Of a DNA stretch of 58,322 bases, positions 11,983 through 20,908 are shown in pieces. The position numbers were made by a program, and so were the translations under genes. The stretch's first letter is position 1. Each line of letters opens with the position of its first letter. Under the pieces are notes generated by a model. That model saw nothing but the letters and a program-made list of their open reading frames with translations, did no database searches and was not told the DNA's origin. The stretch is from Thraustochytrium sp. TN22 (lineage: Eukaryota > Sar > Bigyra > Thraustochytrida > Thraustochytriidae), in contig JABLUY010000227.1 of the NCBI GenBank assembly GCA_013306675.1, positions 1 to 58,322 on the forward strand. Direction: 5' to 3'.

Positions 11983-14064
11983 ATGGGCGTGGCTGAGGGC
12001 GACGCCGGCCGCTTTGCGGCGGGCAACGGCGTGCAGCAGCAGCTCGAGGGCATTGCTGCGCAGCTGGCGGCCGCCACCGCGCACCGCGGCGGCTACCCGC
12101 AGCACCAGCTCAACAGCACGGGCAGCGGCTTCGGGCAGCTCATGGGTGGCGGCAACCTCAACAACCAGAACAACAACGAGGCGGTCTCGTCGAGTCTTTC
12201 TCTGCTGACCAAGATGCTCAACCTGGCACCTGCGCCCTCGTCGTCCAACAACCAGATGCACATGCCGCCGCATCAGGCGCAGGCGCAGCAGGTGATGCTC
12301 AAGACGGAGCCGCAGGCGGCGAGCACGTCGGCGCTGGCCACGAGCCTGGACAGCGTTCGCGCGCTCACGTCGCGGCTCTCGTCCGGCTCGACAAGCCTGC
12401 TGGAGCTTCTGAGCAAGACCAAGGCGCCGTTGGCGGCACAGCAGCAGCAGCAGCAGCAGATGCCGGACATCCTGCGGCGCCTTTCGGTGATGCGGCAGGC
12501 CGAGCAGCAACAGCAGATGCACATGCATGCGTCGAGCATCCCGGAACAGCAGCAGCAGGAGCAGCAGGAGCATGCGCTGGACGAGGAGCCGGGCAAGAAG
12601 CGGCGCGGCGTGAAGCGCGGCGCCGCGGGCGACACGGACAAGACGCAGGCGCGACTGGCGCGCAACCGCATGACGGCGCGGCTGCGGCGCGAGCGCAAGA
12701 AGCAGGAGGCCGAGGTGCTGACGAAGCTCGTGGCGGCGCTGCGGCTGCGGCTCAAGGAGTTGCAGGCCGCGCTCAACCAGCTGAGCCCCGAGGACCGCGT
12801 CAAGGCCGGCGCCGTGATCGACTCGTTCGGCACGCCGCCCCTGGCCTGCCTCTTTTGCTCGCGCACCTTCGACCAGCGCAAGCTGCTGGACGAGCACCTG
12901 CGGCTCAACCACACCGCCGAGATCAAGGCTCGCGAGCAGTTCCTCGTCGAGTCCAAGGCTTTTGGTGGCGACGCCGCTGTCGCGCCCAAGGACGACTCCG
13001 TGGACGCCATGTCGGCCAGCATCGCCTCGCTCACGGCCGCCTCGGCCGCCGCCGCGCTGCGCGCCGACATCGCCGACCCGGCCGAGCTCGAGTCGCCCTC
13101 GCCCATGGCCGAGGGCGACGACATGTCCGACACGGAGGATGGCGTCCCGCTCTCGGAGATGTCGCACGCGGAGCGCAAGAAGCGCCGCCTGAAGCGCAAC
13201 GCCGCCAGCGCGCGCCTCTGCCGCCAGCGCAAGAAGCTCTACACCGAGAACCTGCGCAGCCAGCTCCCGGCGCTGCGCCACAAGGTGCGCGCGCTCGAGA
13301 CTGCGCTGCCGGACGACGTCGTGCTCAAGATCCAGGCGGCCTCGCCGCTCCCGGCCTTCCTCGCGGACCAGGACCCGGACGAACTCGTCAGCTCCACGAT
13401 GCGCCGCGAGGTGAGCGCGAGCTCGGGTGCCAGCGTCAACGCTGGCGCCCCTGCGTCGGCCGACATGGACGCCGCGCAGCTGCTGGCCGCTCAGGCCAGC
13501 CCGGGCGCTGCCTCGACCTCGTTCTCGGTGGACGGCGACGCCACTAGCGCCGCTTCGTGCTCGGGCCTCGGCTCGCCGGACCGCGAGATGCCGCTCGTCT
13601 CGGCCGCTGCGCTCTCGGCGCTCAACGACCGTCTGCGCCTCTCGGACAAGAAGCCGCGCGCCGGCAGCATGGACTCGAGCTCTACCGCCGGCTCGTTCTC
13701 CATTGGCGCCGCCGACACGGACGCAGCCACGCCGGATTCGCTCTTCTCGGCCAACATCCCGCCGCTCAACGGCTGGGGCAAGCCGACGTCGCGCCGCATC
13801 AAGGCCGAGCGCTCCGGCAAGCGGTCGCCGCGTGGTGCCACCAGCCCGCGCGCGCCCGTGCAGCAGCAGCAGCAGCAGCAGCAGCTCCCGGTGCTTCCTG
13901 CACCTGAGCCCGCCTCTTCGCTCACAGCCGGCCTTCCGGCCTTTCTGCAGTCCATGCTCGCCTCTCGCAGGGTTGGCAGCGCCTCGGACCCGGAGGTCAT
14001 GACCGCCGCCATGGGCCTTCAGAAGCTCGTGCAGCAGCAGAACCAGCAGCGCGTGGCGCTCTAA
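11983..14064 (+). CDS. bZIP - C2H2 zinc finger - bZIP transcription factor
   Basis: 693 residues, single exon, clean ATG and TAA. Two separate basic-leucine-zipper regions are visible. The first (about 215-270) has the basic motif RNRMTARLRRERKK followed by leucine heptads. The second (about 393-440) has RNAASARLCRQRKK, a textbook N-x2-SA-x2-CR basic region, followed by leucines interrupted by a proline (QLPALR). Between them is a single C2H2 finger, C289-x2-C292-x12-H305-x4-H310. The rest is low-complexity: Asn/Gln-rich N-terminus, poly-Gln at about 150-190 and 625-633, and Ala/Ser-rich acidic linkers. bZIP proteins bind DNA as dimers in the nucleus, usually with one bZIP per chain, so two in one chain is odd. 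It could bind as an intramolecular pair or bridge two sites (inference). The DNA target is unknown. It converges with the minus-strand gene ending at 14331. Confidence 0.85.
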   Translation: MGVAEGDAGRFAAGNGVQQQLEGIAAQLAAATAHRGGYPQHQLNSTGSGFGQLMGGGNLNNQNNNEAVSSSLSLLTKMLNLAPAPSSSNNQMHMPPHQAQAQQVMLKTEPQAASTSALATSLDSVRALTSRLSSGSTSLLELLSKTKAPLAAQQQQQQQMPDILRRLSVMRQAEQQQQMHMHASSIPEQQQQEQQEHALDEEPGKKRRGVKRGAAGDTDKTQARLARNRMTARLRRERKKQEAEVLTKLVAALRLRLKELQAALNQLSPEDRVKAGAVIDSFGTPPLACLFCSRTFDQRKLLDEHLRLNHTAEIKAREQFLVESKAFGGDAAVAPKDDSVDAMSASIASLTAASAAAALRADIADPAELESPSPMAEGDDMSDTEDGVPLSEMSHAERKKRRLKRNAASARLCRQRKKLYTENLRSQLPALRHKVRALETALPDDVVLKIQAASPLPAFLADQDPDELVSSTMRREVSASSGASVNAGAPASADMDAAQLLAAQASPGAASTSFSVDGDATSAASCSGLGSPDREMPLVSAAALSALNDRLRLSDKKPRAGSMDSSSTAGSFSIGAADTDAATPDSLFSANIPPLNGWGKPTSRRIKAERSGKRSPRGATSPRAPVQQQQQQQQLPVLPAPEPASSLTAGLPAFLQSMLASRRVGSASDPEVMTAAMGLQKLVQQQNQQRVAL

Positions 14065-14330
14065 TCCCATGCACACCACTCCACTGACCATGACGCGCAA
14101 GCCAGCGCGACGCCGCCCGCCGCTTTTTTTTTTTCCTATTTATATCGTATGCGACGCGGCGGTGTCCCGCTGTGCGTGCGCGCTCTGGTCGATGGGGCTC
14201 CCACACACGCACGCGCTCACTGACTCACCCTCATCTCTTTTCAGCTAACTCCCCCCCGTATTTATCTCTTTGCTTTCTTTTACCACTTTTCTTTTACTCT
14301 TCGTTCTCACTTCAAAGCTGTCGAAGAGTT

Positions 14331-15635
14331 TTATTTCCGTGGAGGCATGGGCGAAAAGACCACGCGCGGCGAGGTGCGCTCCCTTTCCCGTTCCCCGGAG
14401 GACGGTGATGATGGGACCGCCGCGTGCCATACCGGGGACGACGCAGCTGGTTTTCCGCCAAGCGAACGTCCCAGCAATTTGCGGCGGGCGGCCAGCCCGC
14501 GTAGCCGCATCGCGCGAGCGTCCGTCTCACCCGGGCGCAAATGCGCCAGCAGCTCCCGCAACGAGTCTCGCAGCGTGGGCTCCAAGTCATACTCGCTCAA
14601 GGCCACCTCCAGCACGCGCGTCGTCGCATCCACCGTCTCGCGCAGGTCCACCAAGTCGGCCTGCAGCTGCCGGTTGCGCAGCATTGTGTCGTGCAGCCGG
14701 CGGGCGCAGGGCTCCGTGATCGCCTCCTCCGCCGCCCTGGCCTTGCGGCCTGCCTCGCCCGCCGCGTCCAGGCCCAGCTCGGATCCCAACGCCGCTGCCT
14801 CCGCCTCTGCTGCGCCGCCGGCCGGCTGCAGCGTGTGAGCCAGCTTCCAATACAGGTTCGCCTTGCGCGCGTGGCCGAGCTTCTCGGCGTCCACAAGGTC
14901 CACCTCGCGACGCAGCGTCCGGTTCTGCGCCTCGAGCCGCGCCAGGCGCGCCAGCAGCTTCTCGGTCTCGCGCGACTGGTACTGCAGCTCGGTGGCCAGC
15001 TGCTCGTTCTCCAGCATCGTGCGCTTGGTCGTGGTCTCGAGCTGGTCCTCGGTGAGCCGCAGCAGCGTCTTCTTGGTCTCCTTGATCTTGATGAGCATGT
15101 CCTTTTTGAGCCGCTCCTTCTCCCTCACCTTTTCCAGCTCCAAATCCGCCACCTCGCGCGTGCGGCGCGCCGTCTCCTCTTTGACGGCGGCCTCCAGCTC
15201 GTGCATCTTCGCCTCGTAGCTCGCCTTGTGCTTGGCGAACTCGCGCAGCTCCATGAGTTCCTGCCGCAGCGCGAACTCCTTCGTCTCGTGTTTGGCCTCC
15301 TGCGCCTGCAGCTGCGCGCGCAGCGCGTCTGCCTCCCCGCGCAGCTCCTTGGCCCGCGCCTCCGCCTCCTCGCGCGCCTCCTCTCGCGCCGCCTCCGCCG
15401 CCTCCACCATCTCCTGGCCCTGGTCGATCTTGCGGTGCAGGTGGAAGAAGACGTCCGCCTGGTCCTGCTGCTGCTGCTCCAGCTTGGCCGCCAGCGCCGC
15501 GTTGCGCGTCGCCAGCGCGCGGTTCTTCTCCTCCATCTCTCGCACGCGCTCGCGCAGCAGCAGCTCGTCCAGGAGCGCCGCCTCGCCCGGCGCTTGCGCG
15601 CCGCCGCCGGAGCGCGCCTCCGGGCCCGCTCCGGG

Positions 15636-15666
<31 letters not shown>

Positions 15667-15692
15667 TTGTCGCCCTTCTTCTTCTTCGCCAT
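14331..15692 (-). CDS. coiled-coil protein, CFAP157/BBOF1-like (cilia-associated)
   Basis: 453 residues from the ATG at 15692 (MAKKKKGDK..., lysine-rich N-terminus) to TAA at 14331. Almost the whole protein from about residue 45 to 300 is heptad-rich coiled coil dominated by Glu, Lys, Arg, Ala and Leu. The segment at about 218-246, with TTTKRTMLENEQ followed by ELQYQSRETEKLL, resembles the conserved core of ciliary coiled-coil proteins of the CFAP157 / basal body orientation factor (DUF4515) type. These act at basal bodies and axonemes; the assignment is from memory of the motif and is tentative. The reading frame stays open upstream of the ATG but through CpG-rich sequence, so I take the ATG. 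A flagellar role would fit an organism with swimming zoospores. It shares a 536-bp divergent upstream region with the gene at 16229. Confidence 0.75.
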
Positions 15693-16228
15693 TCTTGCGC
15701 GCAGGCCCGCGGCGCAAGGCTCTGCCAGGGCCACGGCGCCGCCTCTGGTGGCGCCTTGCGGCTCGGCTCGTGCTCCGCAAAAAGCGAACCACGTTTGTGC
15801 GCGCGCCCCCCCTCCGCGCCCGCCGCAGCTGAGTGGCGGCCGCAGTGCCAGCGCGGCGGCGCATTCGCTCAAATAAAGGGCCCAACAGGTCGCCGCGGCG
15901 GCGGCGGCGGCGGCTGCGAAATAGTTTTTCAAGAAAGAAAGTCTTAACGCACGCCAGGGCAGAAACCTTCGCGCGGCGCGGCGCGCGGCGCGGCGCGCGG
16001 CGGCGGCGCGCGCGGCGGGGCGGCGGCGCGCGGCGGCGCGCGCGGGCTGCGCCTCGGGCGGCCGGCGCGGCGGCGCGGGCCGGCGCGAGCTCAAGAGGGG
16101 CGGCCGGACGCAGCGCGAGAGCGTGAGCCTGTCAAGTTTTGTCTTCCTCTCTCTCTTTCTTTCTTTCTTCTTTCGTTCGCTCTTTCTTTCTTTTTTTCAT
16201 TCGTGCTTCGATCGCTCAAGGTCGAAGC
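15693..16228. promoter_or_regulatory. divergent intergenic promoter region
   Basis: Separates two divergently transcribed genes (starts 15692 minus and 16229 plus). The middle (about 15970-16090) is nearly pure GCG/CGG; the plus-strand side ends in a CT-rich tract (about 16143-16198) just before the ATG, which probably forms a pyrimidine-rich 5' UTR. No specific factor site recognised. Confidence 0.45.
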
Positions 16229-17341
16229 ATGAGCGCCATCAAGCGGCAGCGCTTCGAGGCGGCCTCGTCCGCGTCCGAGGCGTCCGCATCGTCCTCGTAC
16301 GTGTCGGACCCGAGCGCGGACGAAGGGGACGACGCTGACTTTTCGCCGCGGACGCCGCCGCCGGCGTCCACGCCCAAGCGCGAGCCCTCCGGCAAAAAGG
16401 GCAAACTGATCGAGCCCGTCTGCCTATGCGAGCTCGTGCCCTCGCGCTGCAAACCAGGTCGCTGCCGCGAGGTGGAGGCGGAGCAAAACGTCGCCGCCAT
16501 GCGCGGCCTCCGGCTCAGCTTGCCACCACCCGGCAAGCTCTACCACGGCCGCGACCGCCGCGCGCGCTGGCTCGCGCACTTGCGCATGACCGAGGAGGAC
16601 ATCGCCGGAGTGCCGGTCTACCAGCAAAAGCTCACGTACACGCACTTTCATGCGGACTGCTTCACCGGCAACGCCTCCGAGCGCACCTGCAAGAAGACTG
16701 GCCAGCGCCGGTCCACGCGCCGGATGCGCCTCTGGAAAAACATTACCGACCACACAGACCCGGACGATGTCATCATGGTGCTCCGCCCCGGCTCGCACAA
16801 TGGCCGCCTCTCACACGGCGCCATCGTGGTCCCAGACGTCGTCTTTCCCGCCGAGCCCGAGCCCGCTGCCGCCGGGGCCACCGGCGCCGGCCAGGCTGCC
16901 GGCGACGCGCCTGCAGCTGACGCCGAAAGCCTCGACGGCATGGAGGACGCCGCGGCCTCGCTCCTCTCGCATCTGGCCGACAGCGCCGCTGCCTACAAGG
17001 CTGAGACAGAGGCCGCGGTCAGGGCGGATGAGATCGCCCACTTGCAAAAGCGTGTCAAGCGGGAAGAGGTGCGCTTCGAGTCGCTGCAGCGCAGGTTTCT
17101 CGATGCCGTCGTCGAGGTCGAGATCATCAAGAGGGATCGTGACGCTCTGCGCGCGCACCCACAATCACACAATTCGTCCTCGCTCGAAGCCGCCCGTTTA
17201 GCTCAGCTCGAGGTCGCCCTTCACGCCAGGGAGCGCGTTGAGACCCGCCTCCGAGCTCGCCTTTTAGGCGCTCGCGATGCGCTTGATCGTGCGCGCGTGG
17301 AAGAGCAGCGTGCGATGGACTTGGTTGCACCAAAGGAGTAG
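16229..17341 (+). CDS. possible THAP-like zinc-finger protein with C-terminal coiled coil
   Basis: 370 residues from ATG 16229 to TAG 17341. It starts with MSAIKRQRFE, a basic, NLS-like stretch, then a Ser/acidic region. A Cys-rich segment (C65, C67, C74, C79) is followed by RRARWLAHL (about 117-125) and THFHADCF (138-145). The order Cys pair, conserved Trp, then H-F-x-x-D-C-F resembles the THAP C2CH DNA-binding domain, but the Cys expected three residues before His139 is Thr, so zinc binding would be altered or the likeness is chance. Residues about 235-365 are Ala/Arg/Glu-rich and likely helical coiled coil. Function unknown; a nuclear DNA-binding role is inferred only. The next gene downstream has a matching first seven residues. 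Confidence 0.7.
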   Translation: MSAIKRQRFEAASSASEASASSSYVSDPSADEGDDADFSPRTPPPASTPKREPSGKKGKLIEPVCLCELVPSRCKPGRCREVEAEQNVAAMRGLRLSLPPPGKLYHGRDRRARWLAHLRMTEEDIAGVPVYQQKLTYTHFHADCFTGNASERTCKKTGQRRSTRRMRLWKNITDHTDPDDVIMVLRPGSHNGRLSHGAIVVPDVVFPAEPEPAAAGATGAGQAAGDAPAADAESLDGMEDAAASLLSHLADSAAAYKAETEAAVRADEIAHLQKRVKREEVRFESLQRRFLDAVVEVEIIKRDRDALRAHPQSHNSSSLEAARLAQLEVALHARERVETRLRARLLGARDALDRARVEEQRAMDLVAPKE

Positions 17342-17591
17342 CGCGGCAAGCAAACTAAGTTAATGACTGCAAGAGATCATGCGGTGCTATTTTTTTCTGG
17401 TACGACTCGGACAGCCGCGACAAAAACTTGTGACAGTCTTAGTACCACTGTGCGCTGGCCGGCCGGCCGGGCGGTCGGGCGGGCGCGCGCGCGACCCTCC
17501 AGCTCGCCAGCCAGCCAGCCTGCCAGCCAGCCAGCCTGCCTGCCTGCCTGCCGAGGCTTCACGGCCCGTTGCTTGGCGCGCGCGGCCATTC
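17342..17591. other. short spacer with GGCC/CAGC microsatellites
   Basis: 250 bp between two plus-strand genes. Contains CCGGCCGGCCGG at about 17457-17470 and CAGC/CTGC tetranucleotide runs at about 17509-17552 immediately before the next ATG. Confidence 0.5.
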
Positions 17592-18995
17592 ATGAGCGCT
17601 CCCAAGCGGCAGCGGCCCTCGTCGTGCTCGCCATGCGCGTCAACAGCGCCGACGGCGACTGCAGCAGCACCGACGGCGGCTCCCATCGTGCAGCGGCTCC
17701 TGCAGTTCGCAGACGAGGGAGGCACATCCAACGGCGAGACGGTGCAACTCGACGGTGCGTGGTTTCGCGCGCACGTCTCCGAGCACGTGAACCCGGACGT
17801 GGCGCCCCGCGTGGATGAGGACGCCGTTGTGTACGGGCGCATGGCCACGCTCTTCCCTGTGCGACTCGCGGACGTGCGTGACAAGGGCAAACCTGATATC
17901 GTCGTCATGGTCAAGCGCGTCGTGCCGGACGAGTTGCCGGATTCGGGCAAGTATGAGCCCTTCATTGCGTCCGTGCAGCGCGAAATGGACTTTTACGCTG
18001 GCATGATTGACCCGGACGAGGACTGCTTCCCGCGCGTCTACGGCTGCCTGCGCGCCGAGTGGCGAGGCAAGCCCGCCTTTCTGCTCGTCATGCAGGAGGT
18101 CACGGCGCTCGGGTATGCGCACGTGCGGCAAGCCGTCCACGAGACGCCCGTCGAGCAGGCGCTCGCGGCGCTCGCGCGCATGAACTCAGGCCGCCGCCTC
18201 GACGCCGCCCTCGAGCACTTTGCCACGCATGACCAGCTCGCGGCGGCCAATGCTCCGGCTCTGGACGCGATGCGCGGCGGCTTTTGGGTCTTGGCGCGCC
18301 GCACGCACGAGATGACGGACGCCGAGGCCGGCTGGGCAGCCTTCTTGGAGCGCTTCCCCGCCTGCGGTGCGGCCGCAGCGCCGCTGGGCGGCCGTTTGGC
18401 GCGCCTCGCGCCGGACCTGGACGCGCTGGCGCGCCATCACAGCGTGGCCATCATCCACGGTGACGCCAAGTCCTGGAACCTCTTCCACCCAACCACTGCC
18501 GGCGCGCTTGCGCCTGTCAAGCTCATCGACTTGCAGTGGCAGGGCTACGGCCACCCGCTCCAGGACTTTGTGTACTTTATGACCACTTCGGTGGACGCCT
18601 CGCTTCTGCGCGACGAGGCCGTCTGGCGCCGCCACCTCGTCTACTTTCGCGCGCTGCTCACCGCGCACCTGGATGCAGCGCGCGTCACGGACCTCGCCTA
18701 CCGCGAGCGCGTGCTTTGCAGCTCGAGCGGGACCTTTGCTGACCTCGCTGACCTGCTCTGGCTAGACTATGCGCGCGTCGTGTTCTTTGGGCTCTGGCGC
18801 CGCCTCGACCCGGCCAAGCAAGCAGCCAACGCGGAGCGCGTAGGCATTTCGCTCGTCACCAGTTCCTCGGCGCAAATGTCCTGGATTGTCGATCACGCTG
18901 TTGCGCTCACGCGCGACGAGGAGGCCATCACACAGCGTGTTTTGAATGGAAAATCTTCCTTGCCAAGTCAGGTCCGAGTCGAACAGGCCAGATGA
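17592..18995 (+). CDS. APH/CHK-type small-molecule kinase (ecdysteroid-kinase-like)
   Basis: 467 residues from the first plausible ATG (17592, MSAPKRQRPSS) to TGA 18993-18995. The catalytic loop IIHGDAKSWNLF (H289, D291, N296) and the following LIDLQWQGYGHP (about 312-323) match the HGD-x2-x2-N and D-x-Q signatures of the aminoglycoside phosphotransferase / choline kinase / ecdysteroid kinase (CHK) fold, as do the upstream MVKRVVPD lysine and FPRVYGCLRAE strand region. Such enzymes transfer phosphate from ATP to the hydroxyl of a small molecule; the substrate cannot be told from sequence. Usual family length is 350-430 residues; the extra length is a low-complexity N-terminus and a C-terminal helix region. 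No signal peptide seen, so probably cytosolic. It converges with the Sec14-like gene, leaving a 104-bp gap. Confidence 0.8.
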   Translation: MSAPKRQRPSSCSPCASTAPTATAAAPTAAPIVQRLLQFADEGGTSNGETVQLDGAWFRAHVSEHVNPDVAPRVDEDAVVYGRMATLFPVRLADVRDKGKPDIVVMVKRVVPDELPDSGKYEPFIASVQREMDFYAGMIDPDEDCFPRVYGCLRAEWRGKPAFLLVMQEVTALGYAHVRQAVHETPVEQALAALARMNSGRRLDAALEHFATHDQLAAANAPALDAMRGGFWVLARRTHEMTDAEAGWAAFLERFPACGAAAAPLGGRLARLAPDLDALARHHSVAIIHGDAKSWNLFHPTTAGALAPVKLIDLQWQGYGHPLQDFVYFMTTSVDASLLRDEAVWRRHLVYFRALLTAHLDAARVTDLAYRERVLCSSSGTFADLADLLWLDYARVVFFGLWRRLDPAKQAANAERVGISLVTSSSAQMSWIVDHAVALTRDEEAITQRVLNGKSSLPSQVRVEQAR

Positions 18996-19099
18996 CTGAC
19001 GCCGTCTTTGCAGCGAGCGATCCCAAGCGCTTCCACACACGTACACGGCGTGGCTGTCCCTTTTCCCCTCCCAATCAAAGCAATCCATTACACATTTCG

Positions 19100-20767
19100 T
19101 CATGCCACCTCGTTGTCATCGGCGCCGCTCCCACCCCCACTGGCACGCAGCATCTCCGGCATGGGTGGCACGTGACTCGGGACCTTGCCGCCTGGCTGAA
19201 TGAGAGCCTCGCAGTAAGGGTCGCCGTTGGACGTGCGATCGCCGCCCAGAAAGACTGGGAGCTGGTCTGGGGCGATGTTTTCGCGCAGCAAGTCAATGGG
19301 GCAGCCGGCAAAGATCTGCACCTTGGCGCGCGTGGCCGGGTCGAAGAAGCGCTGCACAACGGCCCAGATGGTGGCGAAGACGCGCGGCGCGTTGATCACG
19401 TAGCAGACCTTGAGCTGCTCCGGGTAGTACGAGTCGTTAATGTGCGCAGAGACCTGGAGGAACTTGAAGGCGTTCCGGTTGAAGTGCTGCCAGCCGAGCC
19501 CCTTGAGGTCTTGGATGACGCACATTTGGTACTGGGCGCGGCCGTGGCGCTGCTCCGAGGCCAGCATGAGGCGCTGGTTCGTCTCGAGGCGCCAGATGCT
19601 CAGGTCGCGGAAGTGGTGCGGCCGGGCGCGCGCCAGCAAGCCGACCACGTCGAGCTGGCCCACGCGGTCCACAAAAATTGGCGTGCCCTCGCGGTCAAAG
19701 CCGCACCAGCCGCCCGTTGCGTACTGGTAGAGCTCGGGCTGAGGGCCGCGCTCCATGCGCTCGAAGACCAGGTCCGGCCGCGTTTTCAGACGCCACGAAT
19801 GCGCCGACCGGAACATGGCCTCGGCCGCGTCCAGGTCGAGCTTGCGCGCACGCAGAAAGCGCACGAGCGACTTGTCGCCCAGGTTGAGCGCCAGGCTGGT
19901 GGCCACGGGGCCCAAGTCCTGCAGGCGCGAGCGCAGCTCCTGCACGGCCCAGGCCTCCTCGAAGGTTTTGATGACGACGCCGTCCACGGCGGCCTCGTCC
20001 GCGGAGAGCTTGCGCTCCTCGTCTTCGACGAGCGCCGGGGTACGCGGCGCGTCCTCGACCTCAACCTCGTCCCCGCCTTCGGCCCTGGCCTCGGCCTCGG
20101 CCCCGGCACTGCCGAGGCTGCTCGTGGCAGACCGCAGAAGCGCGTGGAGCGGCCGCTGCAGCGACTTGCGCAGACCGGGCTTGACGCCGGCCTCGTCCTC
20201 TTCCTTGTCGGCCTCGGCCAGCTTGGCCGTGCGCACCGAGTTGGGCGCAAAGATTGCCGAGGTCGCACGCGCCGCAGGGATGACAGGCGCCAGGGGACCA
20301 GACACGGCCGTGACCTCGGGCGAGGAGGCGGCATGTTTGGACAGGGCGTGCGCCACGGTGCCGAGGCTGCGCGGCTGCCACGACGAGAGCCGCGGCGAAG
20401 TAAGCGCGGAGCGCACGCCGCCCGGCTCGGCGGCGCGCGGCCACGCCGGCTGCGCGGCGTCCTCCTGCGCGTCCTGGTGCGCGCGGTCCACGCGCTCCTG
20501 CTCCTGCTCTTGCTGCAGCGAGGTGGTCTGGAAGAGCGCCACCATGCAGATAATCATGACGCCCAGCCTCGACAGCGTCGACGCCTCGCCCTCGAACAGC
20601 AGCGTCTCGCTCAGCAGCACCGCGAAGCCTAGCACCAGGTGCACCTTGTACAGGCGCTCGCACGACCTCACCACCGTCCGCTCCAGCGACGGCAGCGCGC
20701 GCTGCTGCAGCGCCAGCACGCGCTGCAGCTCGCGCACCACCTGCTGCACGTCGCCGTCCGCGCCGCT

Positions 20768-20805
<38 letters not shown>

Positions 20806-20908
20806 TGCCCACGGCCGCCCTGCGCCGCCGCAGTCCGCTCGCGCTCGCCGTGGGCGACGCCCGCCCCGCGCTGCGCCTCGCCGCCGGCTGCTGCGCCGCG
20901 CCCTCCAT
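19100..20908 (-). CDS. CRAL-TRIO (Sec14-like) lipid-binding protein with N-terminal membrane segments
   Basis: 602 residues from ATG 20908 to the stop at 19100. Order: Arg/Ala/Gly-rich start with a poly-Gly run (about 36-50); two hydrophobic stretches (about 90-106 VHLVLGFAVLLSETLLF and 111-128 LGVMIICMVALFQ) likely to form a membrane hairpin; a long polar, acidic linker; a CRAL-TRIO N-terminal helix region with KSLVRFLRARKLDLDAAEAMF (about 338-360); and the CRAL-TRIO lipid pocket (about 390-560), with GFDREGTPIFVDRVGQLD, IQDLKGLGWQHF and YYPEQLKVCYVINAPRVF. Sec14-type domains exchange phosphatidylinositol and other lipids between membranes and regulate lipid kinases. The membrane hairpin would anchor the exchanger, unlike soluble Sec14. 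The open frame extends upstream without an ATG through CpG-rich DNA, so I begin at the first ATG. Confidence 0.85.

Noticed and set aside
11917-14100. 727-residue antisense frame over the bZIP gene
   Set aside because: High GC at third positions keeps antisense frames open; it is rich in Arg/Leu/His and contains no domain, whereas the plus strand has two bZIPs and a zinc finger.
14541-15947. 468-residue plus-strand frame opposite the coiled-coil gene
   Set aside because: Its Leu/Arg/Gln-only composition is the mirror of the coiled coil on the minus strand; it has no motif.
16139-16228. Upstream extension of the THAP-like gene encoding Phe/Ser/Leu-rich sequence that mimics a signal peptide
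   Set aside because: It is a translated CT-rich tract without an ATG start; the ATG at 16229 gives a basic, nuclear-type start instead.
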